Source: Xiphophorus maculatus
Lineage: Eukaryota; Chordata; Actinopteri; Cyprinodontiformes; Poeciliidae
NCBI RefSeq assembly: GCF_002775205.1
Contig: NC_036443.1
Span: 10,221,698-10,285,697 of the forward strand
Direction of reading: 5' to 3'
Length of the DNA stretch: 64,000 bases
Under the pieces are notes generated by a model. That model did no database searches. It saw only the letters and a program-made list of their open reading frames with translations, and was not told the DNA's origin. This document shows positions 1 to 10,110 of this stretch, one piece after another. Each line of letters begins with the position of its first letter. The stretch's first letter is position 1. Position numbers and translations under genes: made by a program.

Positions 1-829
1 TTTTCCTTTGGGTGATTTTCTGGTTTCCTCTAATGAGTTTTAGTTTTATAGAGCTAAAATAACAGCACTCATGTTTTCAAAGATTAAAGCTAGGAAATAT
101 AAACTCAGTTACAATTGAAAGTTTGTGCAATTAAACATAACCTGGTTTTCAAGAAGAATTTGGTTCCTCTCATGCAATATATACTGGATTGTCATCACTG
201 TAGTATAAAAGCTGCCTGTTGCTAATCTAGTCACCTGAGGTGGAAGTCATTTTAAATAGCTTATCCTTTGTAGGGACACCAAATAGTTAGCATTGAAGCC
301 TAAAATCTATTTTTCAACATCACAACATCAAGAGTGATTGCATCTTTTTTTTATTAATTGTCACACCAGCTTGAGAAATTAAAAAACAAAAAGGTCAAAA
401 CCTTGAAAGAAAAGTATTAACATCAACATCCAACCAGACAATATCAGTACATACATGCACTTGTGGGCTAATAACTAAAATTTGGCATAGAAAGTTCAAA
501 ACAGAAGAGAAATATTCTCAAAAAAAGGCTGTCAGTAACACACAGTGAGGCAGAAACATATACTGTTACATAAAGCAGACCCAAGATAAACTCCACCGGA
601 GTAAAAAACAATCACATCACAAAAACACAACTATGTCACTCAAAATGAATCCTCAGTTTTTAACACGAAGAAAGACAAATCAGGCAACAAGAGGGAAAGC
701 ACATTGCGTTTACTTGTCCATCAATGTGATGAGACAATAAATGAACCCACGCTGAAAGAGCAGGATGGAAATAAATTTCCTACATAGTGAGGGAGAGATC
801 GGCTCCCCTCAGGTCTCAAGGAAGTCTCT
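1..829. other. 3' flank and probable 3' UTR of the first her gene
   Basis: AT-rich sequence with no credible ORF. Reading on the minus strand from the stop codon at 830, it should hold the 3' UTR of the her12/her15-like gene, about 475 nt to a candidate poly(A) signal at 350-355. Below 350 I see nothing recognisable. Confidence 0.6.
350..355 (-). terminator. Candidate poly(A) signal of the her12/her15-like gene
   Basis: AATAAA on the minus strand, about 475 nt downstream of the stop, followed by a TG-rich stretch (TGATGTTGTGATGTTG). No better signal is seen between it and the stop. The assignment rests on the hexamer and the TG-rich context only. Confidence 0.45.
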
Positions 830-853
830 CTACCACGGCCTCCACACCGGGCC

Positions 854-894
<41 letters not shown>

Positions 895-1399
895 CCGGCT
901 GCGAGTCGGGTCTGAGCGGGGAGCAGCTGCTGGCTCTCTGTGTCTGATGGAGCGTCTGCTCTGGCTGCCGGAGGACCTGCTGAGGTCCGGCCGAGGCCTC
1001 CGTGGTTGAGCCGACGGACAGGAAGTGAACCGAGTCCCTCAGGCAGCGGGAGTAACTCTGACAGAGACCCGACTGCAGCTGCTGCCTCAGGAAGCTCACC
1101 GTCATCTCCAGGATGTCGGCCTTCTCCAGCTTGGAGTTGGGCTCCTGCTTGTGGAACTCCTTCTCCAGGATGACCTTGAGCTGCTCGATGCAGGTGTTGA
1201 TGCGGTCCCTGCGCATTTTCTCCACTATGGGTTTCCTTAGCTGTGAAGGAACAGGCAGACGGGTAAGAAACCTGCTTCAGACGGGGGTTTCTGCTTTCAG
1301 AATCACAAACAAAAACAGTTTTCTACTCACTTTTATGTTGTCTCTCTCAGACATCCTGAGGTGGTGGATAGAGGAGTAGCTGTTGGGGCAGGGGGACAT
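830..1399 (-). CDS. Hes5-class bHLH-Orange repressor, her12/her15-like
   Basis: This is a nuclear transcriptional repressor of the Hairy/E(spl) family, the class that represses proneural genes downstream of Notch and recruits Groucho/TLE. There are two coding exons: 1331-1399 (23 codons, donor GTGAGT) and 830-1240 (acceptor ending TTCACAG), separated by a 90-bp intron. The frame is intact and gives 159 residues. The basic region reads KLRKPIVEKMRRDRIN, with the family proline, and helix 2 contains KLEKADILEMTVSFL. An Orange-like segment (YSRCLRDSVHFLS) follows. The C-terminus is WRPW, preceded by a run of 12 serines. The first ATG (1397-1399) is used; a second in-frame ATG lies 15 codons on. 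The ILEKEFHKQEPN segment favours her12/her15 over her4. A second Hes5-class gene lies about 5 kb upstream in the same orientation. Confidence 0.93.
855..893 (+). repeat. Pure (CTG)13 trinucleotide repeat
   Basis: Thirteen uninterrupted CTG units on the plus strand. Read on the minus strand they give 12 consecutive AGC serine codons, placed nine residues before the end of the her12/her15-like protein. Such a pure tract is expected to vary in length between individuals. Confidence 0.98.
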
Positions 1400-1475
1400 G
1401 TCTGCAAGTGAGCTGAGGTGCTTCTCGCAGGGCAACACGCTTGGCTCTGATTTCTCTGGAGGAGCTTGCTCCCGG

Positions 1476-1482
1476 TTTTATA
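1476..1482 (-). promoter_or_regulatory. TATA box of the her12/her15-like gene
   Basis: TATAAAA on the minus strand, 77 nt upstream of the ATG, with GC-rich sequence just downstream. A start site about 25-30 nt further on (near 1450) would give a 5' UTR of roughly 50 nt. Confidence 0.75.
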
Positions 1483-1529
1483 CTGCCTCATTAGCATAAC
1501 AAAGCCAAGCGGTTCAGGCCGGGCTGGGG

Positions 1530-1537
1530 TTCCCACA
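1530..1537 (-). promoter_or_regulatory. RBPJ/Su(H) binding site of the her12/her15-like promoter
   Basis: TGTGGGAA fits the RBPJ consensus YRTGRGAA and lies 47 bp upstream of the TATA box on the same strand. Notch input through RBPJ is the known control of vertebrate Hes5-class genes. Binding here is inferred from the motif. Confidence 0.65.
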
Positions 1538-2329
1538 CTCTGACCAGTGGGACTCCCAGCTCCACAATGGAGGACGCGTCAATAAATCAGAGAGAGAGAG
1601 CATATCTGTGCCTGGTGTGGTTCCCAAGATAAGCAACAGGTAATTAAAAGTGTATCAAGGGGTCATCTGAGAATTTATCAGGTTAGATGGAGATTTTTTT
1701 ATTTATTTTTTTGGAACACATTAAAAGAGATGATGATCACGCACATCCTTTGAATATTTCCTTTAGAGTCTGAACTGTTGGATGTAGATCATGTGTGTCT
1801 CTTTACCCCAAAAACTCTCAGTCTTCAGTTAGTTGTTATTCTGCAGGTCACAGAGGAAATCTGTTGTTGACCAGGCCTCTTGTTTTTCCTGCGGGTCTGC
1901 TGCAGACCCAGTGTCAAATTATAGTGTCCTCAGTTGGCAAGACGAGTGGGCTGGCCGTGTCCCCCAAAGGGCCCGTATGACTGAATGGCCCCAGATGTGT
2001 GGCTGGCCTTGTGTGGAGCAGTCTTCTTCCCAACATCAGGGTGAATGTGTGCAGCTCCTCCAGGATCCTCTGGGAATGTTAATTGATCCTCCGTCATGAG
2101 ACAAACAGGAACCCTGTGTCTGAGTCCATCTGGGGACAATTAAGTCTACTGGCTTCTGGTGAAGAGTGTTTTCAGTCGCCAACTATAGCTATTGCATATT
2201 TAAATATATAAATATACATGTATATTTATAAAGGTGCACTAGTGGTACCAGAATCATTACATTTTTAGGCATAATACTAGTGTAATATGAGTCAGATACT
2301 GTACCTTATTCATGTCCTATTTACACTTT

Positions 2330-3100
2330 AATGACATTACAACCAGAAACTTCAATGTATTTTATTGGGATCTACTCTGACAGATCCATGTTGTGTATAT
2401 CTATAAAGTAGAATTAACTTTGTCTTTTTCATGTAAAACTCTGAAGTTGTTGTGTTGTTTCTGCATCTGCTTTCATCCCAAGCCACTTACAAATTATAAA
2501 ATAGCAATGCGGAGAAGAGTGGCTCCCATTTCTTCAGACTCTTTGAGTCGGCACTCTGCTTTGCGTCTCCACCCGCTGAAATGTTTACACTTTCTTTTTT
2601 TTTGCTTTGACTAGGCCATTCTAACACACACAAACATGCGTGTTAGATCTGTTGCTGTCCTGCTGGAAGGTGCACCTTTTTGCTCCAGTGCCAATTAATT
2701 GTGACCTCTATCAGGTTTCCCTGTGCCTGCTAAAGAAAGACACCCTCACAGCATAATGCTGCCACCACTTGTTTCTCCTTGTTGAAAGTTAAATTTGGTA
2801 TCAGTTCACCAGAGCAACTGCTTCTCTTCATTTTTTTGTGTGTCCTGTACAGGAATTTTGGCAAATACCAAACAGGATTTCTCAAAGCTCTCCGTCATCT
2901 CGTCATCTCATCACATAAAACGGCAGCTTACTAAGGACATCGCTAACAGATTCTTCCCCACCTGAGCTGTAGATCTCTGCGATTCCTCCATTGTAATTGT
3001 GGCCGTTTCTGCCGTCTCTCCAACTGATGTTGCCCTTTCCTACATAATAATGGTACTCGACTGCACATTTCTTCGAATCAGAGTGTGCTATTTTTAATAA
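2330..3100. repeat. Decayed copy of a dispersed DNA repeat
   Basis: Recognisable landmarks appear in order: an 'attacaaccagaaacttcaa' type terminus, 'aggccattctaacacac', 'tgtcctgctggaaggtg', 'cataatgctgccaccac', 'acctgagctgtagatctct'. The same family is seen at 9885-9990, 13530-14085, 18470-18552 and 26840-27300. It is heavily diverged, has no intact ORF, and I cannot assign its superfamily. Confidence 0.6.
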
Positions 3101-3763
3101 CTGTATTTTTTATTTTATTTTTGACCTTGTGTGAATTTGCCTGCTTCCGTCCGTCCAGCTGGCACATCCTAATTTCCCCCCATTGATGGTGGAACAACAA
3201 GCCAAAATGCATTAGTTTTAATGGGCCGCCGTGTTTTCAGTTTTTCAGTACTCCTTCCTTTTTCAGGTGACGGACTGAACACTGAGGTCAGACCTTCAAA
3301 CGGAGGGTTATTGTTTTATGACTCTGCTTTAAACTTCTTCACAACTGCTTCCTTAAGCTGTGTGGGATGTTCGCTGTGTCACAGCTGTAGTTAAACTGAG
3401 TTTAAGTGATTCACACATGGAGTCTGTTTACTTATTGTGTGACTTCTGAGTAATCTGTGGCACTGAATCCAAAGTCCTCCTGATTAGTTTGAAAATCTCA
3501 TAAAGATTTAGCGATGCAAAGAATTGCTGGTGCTTAAAACTTCCAAGAAAGCACCAGCCTGACATGTATTTGTGTAAAACTCCCAACCTGCTATTTCTGC
3601 CTCCTGCTCTCCTCCCTTCACGTTTGCTTTCGATTCATAACATAAAAAAAAATGAGGCTACTGTCTGTTCCCGTCACACCTGACGTGTCTGTGCAAAATC
3701 AGACCTTCCCCCAAAAGGTTCAGTGTTCACCACACTGTTGCTGGAGCTCTTTGTCTGCAAGTG

Positions 3764-3824
3764 TGTGGGAAGATGGGTTCCCCTCCCACCAGCGGCCCGA
3801 GAACTCCGAATTCCTGCCATAAAA
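3764..3824 (+). promoter_or_regulatory. Orphan RBPJ-plus-TATA-like module
   Basis: A plus-strand TGTGGGAA at 3764-3771 is followed, after 46 bp, by CATAAAA at 3818-3824. This repeats the site-to-TATA spacing of both her promoters (46-47 bp) in the opposite orientation. No bHLH exon follows on the plus strand. It may be a promoter relic, a Notch-responsive enhancer, or chance. Confidence 0.35.
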
Positions 3825-3903
3825 TCCCGTCCATCACTGAGACCTGCGGCGGCGCGGGGCTGCTACCCATCAGCCATCTCTCTGTGAGTGTGGTATCTCC
3901 CGT

Positions 3904-3911
3904 TTCCCACA
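3904..3911 (-). promoter_or_regulatory. RBPJ-type site in the inter-her GC-rich block
   Basis: Minus-strand TGTGGGAA. The plus-strand 13-mer TTCCCACACTCTG starting here is identical to the one at 1530-1542 in the her12/her15-like promoter. No TATA box lies at the matching distance. Confidence 0.4.
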
Positions 3912-5648
3912 CTCTGCGCCTATTCACTGGCCCTGAGATGGGGGACAATAGAAGTGTGTCTTGTTACACATCACATTAGCTACGGTGTTTGATCTCCTGT
4001 TGAAGGGGAAGAAGGGGAGGGGGCGGCTTCAGCCAGGCCATCTGGCCTGGCATACTAGACCCTGAGAAAGTCTCAGGCAGGCATGCCACACTATCCACAA
4101 CTTCTGCACACAGCAAAAAAAAAAAACTGTTGTGAAAGACTTTAGGAGCACTTGAGACATAATTCAAGCTTCGGGCGTCACACCGCGACCGGTGGAACAG
4201 AGGAAAGTGGAGCGTGTGACCTGCAGGGGAGTCCCCGGCCCATTTCTCAGTTTCTAAAAACGCCTGTTGGAAAACAAGGATGGACTAAACAGGGTATTAG
4301 CAATCCCTGTGAGAAATACTATAGATGGGACAGTATGCAGTATATACAAAAAATGCAATGCTGGGATGTTTTTTCCCTGCTTGTAGGTGTATGGGTGTTT
4401 TAAAGTCATTTTGATCAAAAGTCTTTGGTTGTTTATTTCTGTCCTGTCCCTGCATCTGGTCACCTCAGCACACTGTCCAGATAAAGGATGCAGCGTAGAG
4501 AAGGAAGTGTGAGCCAGGCTTAAATTTACAGTCAGTAGACGAGCAAAACTGAGTGCCAAATGTGAGAAAATGTAGAAAGTAAATAAATAATCAGGTTATA
4601 TTTTCTTCTTCATTCACAGACATTGCAGTATTCTTGCTAGAGTTTCGCTCAGCCTCCTATTTTCCAGCTGAAAAGGCCAAACAGTTTGACCACTTTAATA
4701 GTTAAGTTGCAGCTTTAATTATTCGTAATGGTGGTTTTTCCACTTTTAAATGTCACTTATTTGACTGATTTCCTTGACTGATCTGACTTCCAATGCCTGA
4801 CAATTACTACAATGATCATTTCCAACTTGTTTAAATTGATTTTTTAACGTGCCTTCTTTGAAGTTTAGGGACTTTTTGAGAATCTTCAGAGGTTTTGTGG
4901 GAAACAAAAACTTCCTGAATTGTTTCCACACATCCTTGACCAGAACATGAGGTAAGAAGAGACACTTTTGAAGCTGGTAACATGAATGACACGTCACAGA
5001 ACGAAACCTCAACCCCACCAAGCCAGATGCGCCACGAAGTGGACGACTCAGGTAGAGTTGTTGGTCCCAAGTATGCAAACAACATGTATCTTAGGTTAAT
5101 TGTCGTGAGGTAGCAAAAACAAAACTTTATTTCTAGTATTCCTTGTTAAATTTTTTTTGATTGACAAAAGTTATATCTGACATTTGAATTGTTTTATTTT
5201 ACTTCTTTTGAATTGTGCTAAGACCTTCAACATACTGAGAGAAAATAAAAGCAAAGACCTGACACAGAGGCAGAACAAATCTGAACATCAGACTGTTCAA
5301 ATTTATAAGCTTCCATCAAGAAAACGTTTTTCATGTTATATCATTCCTGTCTTGTAAGTTTAACTCATTACGTCTACTGTTGAAGTATCTCATAAATAAA
5401 GAATTTGATTTAAATCTCAAATTGCAGGGAATTCCTTTTAAAAGCCTCTTGACCTGTTCCGTAATCGACTGCGATTTGACCTGCTGATCGTCTTTCAGGC
5501 GAATGTTTGATAGATGAATCAGATCCAAGTCAAGACAGCCGAAGGTGATTTGATAACGGGAATAAGCTGAAACACGGCATATAAAATAATGATTAAAATT
5601 AAGACAAACACTGACGGTTTCTGTGTTTAAAACTTCATCAGAAGTTGA

Positions 5649-5654
5649 TTTATT
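5649..5654 (-). terminator. Candidate poly(A) signal of the her4-like gene
   Basis: Minus-strand AATAAA about 640 nt downstream of the stop at 6297. A moderately GT-rich stretch follows. Between this signal and the stop the DNA has no supported coding capacity; a 159-codon plus-strand ORF at 5775-6254 looks fortuitous. Confidence 0.4.
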
Positions 5655-6296
5655 TCACATTTTCAAATGCAAACTTCTCACAGAAGCAACATGAGAGACT
5701 GTTTCAGTAAAGTCTGAAGCGAGAATAAAATACCTTTGTAAAAGGCATCAAGTAGAAGATGTGAAACATCTATTATGGACGTCATAAACAGACAGGAAAC
5801 AGAACTTCCAGTTACACTCACTCAAATAAAAGCCAAACAATGGTTACAAATACACGTTTTACAATCCCAACAGGATTACAGTAAACATGGATCCACTGGC
5901 TCGATAAAACTTCATCAACTGCAAATGATGAAACATATAAATCGCTGGTACTCAGTATCGATACACAGATTGTTCCGGCAAATGTCTCAGACACTTAAAG
6001 AAAATAAAACCAACATGGTTCAAACGGCACAGCAATGGCTTTCCATTAACGTTCCACTCAGGAACAGAGAAGCAACTAATCACAGAGTAAGTCTTTTGAA
6101 GGAACGAACACACATGGTGTGGATATTCAGTACAACCCGACTGTTTTCAGTCCTTCCATGGGAACACCAGCACAGTTTCACTACACAGTTAAACTTGTGC
6201 CCAAGGTTGAAGGAAGTTAGACTCCAGGGGAGTCTTTTACTTTTCTGTCCATGACGTTCACAGACGTAGTGATCTCTCTCTCTCTGTTGGGAGGTT

Positions 6297-7234
6297 TCAC
6301 CAGGGTCTCCACAGAGAGCCGCCGGTCGGGCCCAGCTCCTTGTTGGAGCTGACCCGATGGAGGGGAGAGCCTGGTGGAGAGGGGCTGCTGAGGCCGTTCC
6401 TGCCGGACGCCTGCAGGCCCTGGAAGTGGCCGAGGAGCAGCCGGTGAGCCTGAGTCTGGATCTCGCTGCGGGACAGGAAGCCGACGGCCTCCTGGACGCA
6501 GCGGGAGTAGCCGTCCCTGGCCGTCATGGGGCCGGAGGTCAGGTGCTGCTGCTGCTGCCAGCTCCTCAGGTACGACACGGCCATCTCCAAGATGTCGGCC
6601 TTCTCCTGCTTTGAGTCCGGCTGCTGCCGGAGAAACTCGGGACCCAGCAGGGATTTCAGCTGCTCGATGCTGGTGTTGATGCGGTCTCTGCGTAATTTCT
6701 CCACCATCGGCTTTCTCAGCTGAAGGACAAAGAGAAGACAGCTGAGTAAGTTTGAATCACTTTATATCGTCACTTTTCAAGGTAAGCAAATGAGGGAGTC
6801 TACGGTTTTTTCCTTATACAAAAGAATTCTTATTCATTAAAAATCCGAAATGTTAAAAGAGTTTTGGTGTACTAAAATAAATTTAAAACCTTTTCAGGCT
6901 CAATTGAGCTAACACTTGCTATACTTAGCCAAGTTACAAAACTTAAATAGAAGCTGATTTTGGTGCAGAAAAACTGACCGTTTAGTAAAAGTCATGATTC
7001 TACCTTGGTTATAAAGAAAGCTTTGATAATTTACATTGGAAGAAATTTTTATCCTGACTACAAGTTTCCATCTGCATCAACCGCCTGAGCCGGATCATTC
7101 TAGAATGCACAAAATCAGTCCAAGAGTCACAAAAATTTTGGACACCCCAGGTCTAAGCTGTTGGAGGAGAGGTTTACCTTGTGAGCGGGAGTCAGGTGCT
7201 CCTTGCTGGCTTGGCCGTAAGCAGTGGGCGCCAT
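6297..7234 (-). CDS. her4: Hes5-class bHLH-Orange repressor, her4-like
   Basis: A nuclear Notch-effector repressor of the E(spl)/Hes5 class. There are two coding exons: 7178-7234 (19 codons, begins MAPTAYGQASKEHL, donor GTAAAC) and 6297-6719 (acceptor CCTTCAG), with a 458-bp intron, giving 159 residues. The basic region is KLRKPMVEKLRRDRIN, helix 1 runs on as TSIEQLKSLLGPEF, and helix 2 holds EKADILEMAVSYL. The Orange region (GYSRCVQEAVGFLS) is followed by RLLLGHFQ, then a Ser/Pro-rich linker and terminal LWRPW. The SLLGPEFLRQQPDSK segment is her4-type, unlike the neighbouring paralogue. Both introns fall just before the LRKP of the basic region, which supports tandem origin. The exact orthologue within the her4 group is uncertain. 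Confidence 0.93.
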
Positions 7235-7322
7235 CGCTGCAGAGTAAGAGGAGCGCTTTCAGCTCAGCGTGAAGAGCCGGGTCGAGTCTTGTGCTGCCCC
7301 GTCTCCGCCACTCCTGTCCCGT

Positions 7323-7329
7323 ATTTATA
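7323..7329 (-). promoter_or_regulatory. TATA box of the her4-like gene
   Basis: TATAAAT on the minus strand, 89 nt upstream of the ATG and 46 bp downstream of an RBPJ site. A start near 7297 would give a 5' UTR of about 60 nt. Confidence 0.75.
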
Positions 7330-7375
7330 CACACACATCTCCATATGAATGTGTGAGTCTGAGTCCTGTCGGAGT

Positions 7376-7383
7376 TTCTCACA
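7376..7383 (-). promoter_or_regulatory. RBPJ/Su(H) site of the her4-like promoter
   Basis: TGTGAGAA fits YRTGRGAA and sits 46 bp upstream of the TATA box, matching the spacing in the neighbouring her promoter. A CCAAT pentamer occurs about 10 bp further upstream on the plus strand. Confidence 0.6.
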
Positions 7384-7577
7384 GTCCCCGGAGCCAATGG
7401 GAGCGCTGGGAAGGGCTTGAGGGAGCGCAGGGCTGCCACAAGCTCAATGAAGTGTTTATAGCCGTGGGGACAATGAGTGTGCCTCTGGGGAGCAGGTGGA
7501 GAAATGGACCGCGAGAGAAAGAGCCCCGGGGTGGGGGTATGGGGGGAGCTGGGAGAGTGACCCGGCGCTTGTGTTGA

Positions 7578-7585
7578 TATGGGAA
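7578..7585 (+). promoter_or_regulatory. Possible second RBPJ site upstream of the her4-like gene
   Basis: Plus-strand TATGGGAA fits the degenerate consensus. It lies about 195 bp upstream of the first site in opposite orientation, too far apart for a classical paired site. This is motif evidence only. Confidence 0.3.
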
Positions 7586-7849
7586 AGTGGTGACCCCAGA
7601 GGGAAGCATGCCGCTGTCTCATGTCGTCTCCACTGCCACGTAATTGCAGACAAAGTGCCTCCGCCACCAGGCACACGTGGGTGTTACAGAGGGGCCAGCC
7701 GCTTTGAAAAGACCCAACATGCGGCCACTTCCACCTGTTGGAGGCAGCAAACCTCCCCGGTGCTGCCGCGCAACAGTTGGGACGACGCAGAAATGCCTAA
7801 AGTAAAAACAGGGAGGGGCGTCTCTGGAAGGAAGAGAACCGGCTGAGTA

Positions 7850-9476
7850 AAAACAAGCATTTATAAACGACTGGTTCAACCGAGGGTGTAACTTTGTGTT
7901 TTAGTTGGTGAGGACGAGGTGGTGCCAGGCCTGCTGACGCTCCATCAGTTACTGGAAGCTCTTTTCTTTCTTAGTGCCAAGAATAAAGCCAAAACTTACA
8001 TGTGAATACAGTCTTATTCAATAAATTAGGGTATACGTCCTGATCAGGCCTGTCAGATTAATTTAGAAAATAACCTTTTAGCAGGTATTAAACCCACTTT
8101 GAAATATAAATATGTTAAAACGGGAGGAATCTATTTAATCTATATGATGTATTTCACTTGGTGATGGAATTAACAAAGGAACTTTTCAGTCATGTTCTAA
8201 TTTGGGAATAAGTATTTGCTCAATGCTTACCTACAATTTTAAACAGTTTCATAATTCAGTAATAGTTTTTGTGAAGAATTATCACACAGTTGCCTTTTAT
8301 TGCCTGATTTTTTATCAAGTGCTAAAAACATCAACAACATGAGATTCTGTTACAATCAAAATGTTATTAAACATTTCAAAAGCAGAATAAGGAACTTATG
8401 TGTAAACCAAATGAATCAAACTTTGTATTTTTCAATGATGTGATTCTGACTCCACAGCTGTTCCTCAGTTGGTTGGCAAAACCTTTGTCCTGCTGAATTA
8501 CACATAGCAGATGAGATATGATGTGTCTTAAATATAACAAATATTAAAGACGCAAAACCTTTTTTGGGTCTGGTTGGGGCATTTCGTGAGTAGAGAGACC
8601 ATCGATGTTTCTGGATTCTATAAAATGTGGCTTAAAGCTGAGATTCTGATGTTTGGATATGTAAAAATATATATTCTTTCTGAAAATAAATCTGTAAATA
8701 GTTTGGTTTCTGTCAGTTCTGCAAAGATACAAGAGAGAACAAAGCTAATTTCTCTTTTACAATGGCCAATAATTAAATGTTACTTAATTGTCGCTGCAGG
8801 AGCCATGATTTAAAATTTGACGAACTTTGGCTCTTTATGCTTTATGAAATATTTCATCCTATTTGATGACTGATCTGAATATTGCCACGTTCTCCGACCA
8901 AATGACATTTCTCCGACCAAATGTCTAAAAACGGGTGACTATTATAGCTGTGTCTGAATTCAGGGTCTGCGTCCTGAAACACCAGACCATAAACGCCTCC
9001 ACTCCTGATTATCTGTCAGAAAATCTATGTGTCGCCTTATTTTTGTGTTAATTGAACCGAAATACTCAGAACTGCGTAGCAGGACTAGGATACATGATGA
9101 AAGTTAAGCTCGCATAACTAACCTGCTCCCCACTTCCTTCACATAGTTTTTTAATTAAGGCTTTTGACTGACCTGTGAAAAGTGATTCCCTTTGGACTTT
9201 GTCATCTTCCTTTCATAGCGTTTTCAATTAATATCAAAACGTTGCCTCCCTTTTTCGGATTCTTTGCTCGATTGTGTCATTTTCCACAACCACAGGTATT
9301 CCTGACTCGACGTAAAACAACGCGTATGGCGCACTGCCACGCACAGTAAGTCACGTGATGTCCACGAGGATTTACCGCTTACATTTTACAAAGGAATTTT
9401 AAAAAAGCATTAATTGGCTGTTATTGCTTTACAGCGCGCAGCTGCTTCCGAGTTACTGTCCGGAAATAGATGCAGG
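7850..9476. other. Intergenic, nothing recognisable
   Basis: AT-rich sequence upstream of the her4-like promoter. A 15-bp direct repeat (TTCTCCGACCAAATG) occurs twice near 8889-8922. No ORF, RNA gene or clear mobile element is supported. Confidence 0.6.
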
Positions 9477-9478
9477 CA

Positions 9479-9697
9479 CAGGTGTCAAACTCCATTCCTC
9501 GCGGGCCACCGTCCTGTAGTTTTTAGATGTGCTACAGGTACAAAACACTGGAATAAAATGGCTTAATTACCTCCTCCTTGTGTAGATCAGTTCTCTAGAG
9601 CCTCAGTAACCTAATTATTCTATTCAGGTGGTGCAGCAGAGGCACATCTAAAAGTTGCAGGACTGCGGCCCTTGAGGACTGGAGTTTGACACCCCTG
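9479..9697. mobile_element. hAT-like foldback MITE
   Basis: About 220 bp whose two halves are imperfect inverted repeats. The left end begins CAGGTGTCAAACTCC and the right end is the complement of CAGGGGTGTCAAACTCC. The 'ccaccgtcctgtag...agatgtgc' and 'gcacatct...ggactgcggcc' blocks pair with each other. The CAGGGGTGTCAAACTC terminus is typical of hAT non-autonomous elements abundant in fishes. The flanks show no convincing 8-bp target duplication, so the copy is old or its left end is damaged. Confidence 0.75.
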
Positions 9698-10016
9698 TAG
9701 GACATACTGGTGGGGACATGTCCACACCAGTCCTTCAGGAAGTTACGCCTATGGGTTCAACCATTGTTGGGGCTCTTTGTTCAAATATTGGTGTATTTTC
9801 ATAATTAAGGTCACAATAAAGGAAGTTTCAGTGTGAGGAGAAAAGGACATCTACAAATGTTAATTCTGTGGTTTCATGTATTTTTCACAATATTCACATC
9901 CTTTGAACTTTTTTCACATTGTCACATTAGAAGCCCAAACTTTCACGTATTTTATGTGGATTTCATGTATCAGACTCACATAACCTGATCCAAATAATAA
10001 AGTGGTTCTCAGTTCA
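9698..10016. repeat. Fragment of the dispersed DNA repeat, with plain flank
   Basis: At about 9885-9990, 'cttttttcacattgtcacattagaagcccaaactttcacg' and 'tattttatgtggattt' match the terminal part of the family seen at 2330 and 13530. The remainder of the stretch is unremarkable. Confidence 0.45.
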
Positions 10017-10110
10017 TCTTTACAATCAATCAATCATCAATTAATCAAGTTTATTCGTGTGACACATGTCAGCAGCAAGGCGTTTTACATAATAAATAAA
10101 CAAAATTGCA
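10017..10110. mobile_element. LINE-like 3' tail fragment
   Basis: 'caatcaatcaatcatcaatt' followed by 'aagtttattcgtgtgacaca', 'tcagcagcaaggcgttttac' and 'ataataaa' matches a widespread fish retroelement tail with short AATC repeats. It is truncated, with no ORF. Confidence 0.5.

Larger units (their letters stand above)
3100..5648. other. Intergenic sequence between the two her genes
   Basis: No supported gene. A GC-rich block near 3720-4090 contains two RBPJ-type sites (annotated separately). Overlapping short ORFs at 4746-5085 (minus) have no recognisable family and compete in two frames. The rest is AT-rich and unremarkable. Confidence 0.6.

Noticed and set aside
940..1240. Overlapping plus-strand ORFs rich in Gly, Ala and Ser
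   Set aside because: They are shadows of the GC-rich her coding exon on the minus strand.
4746..5085. Two overlapping minus-strand ORFs (110 and 84 codons)
   Set aside because: They compete in different frames, match no family I know, and have no acceptable gene context. A decayed mobile element is more likely.
5775..6254. 159-codon plus-strand ORF
   Set aside because: It lies antisense to the probable her4-like 3' UTR, has no recognisable domain, promoter or splice context, and its composition looks fortuitous.
6357..6723. Plus-strand ORFs opposite the her4-like exon
   Set aside because: Shadows of the real minus-strand coding exon.
7095..7879. Long overlapping ORFs on both strands around the her4-like promoter
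   Set aside because: The area is a GC-rich promoter and exon 1; several frames are open because stops are rare, and none matches a family.
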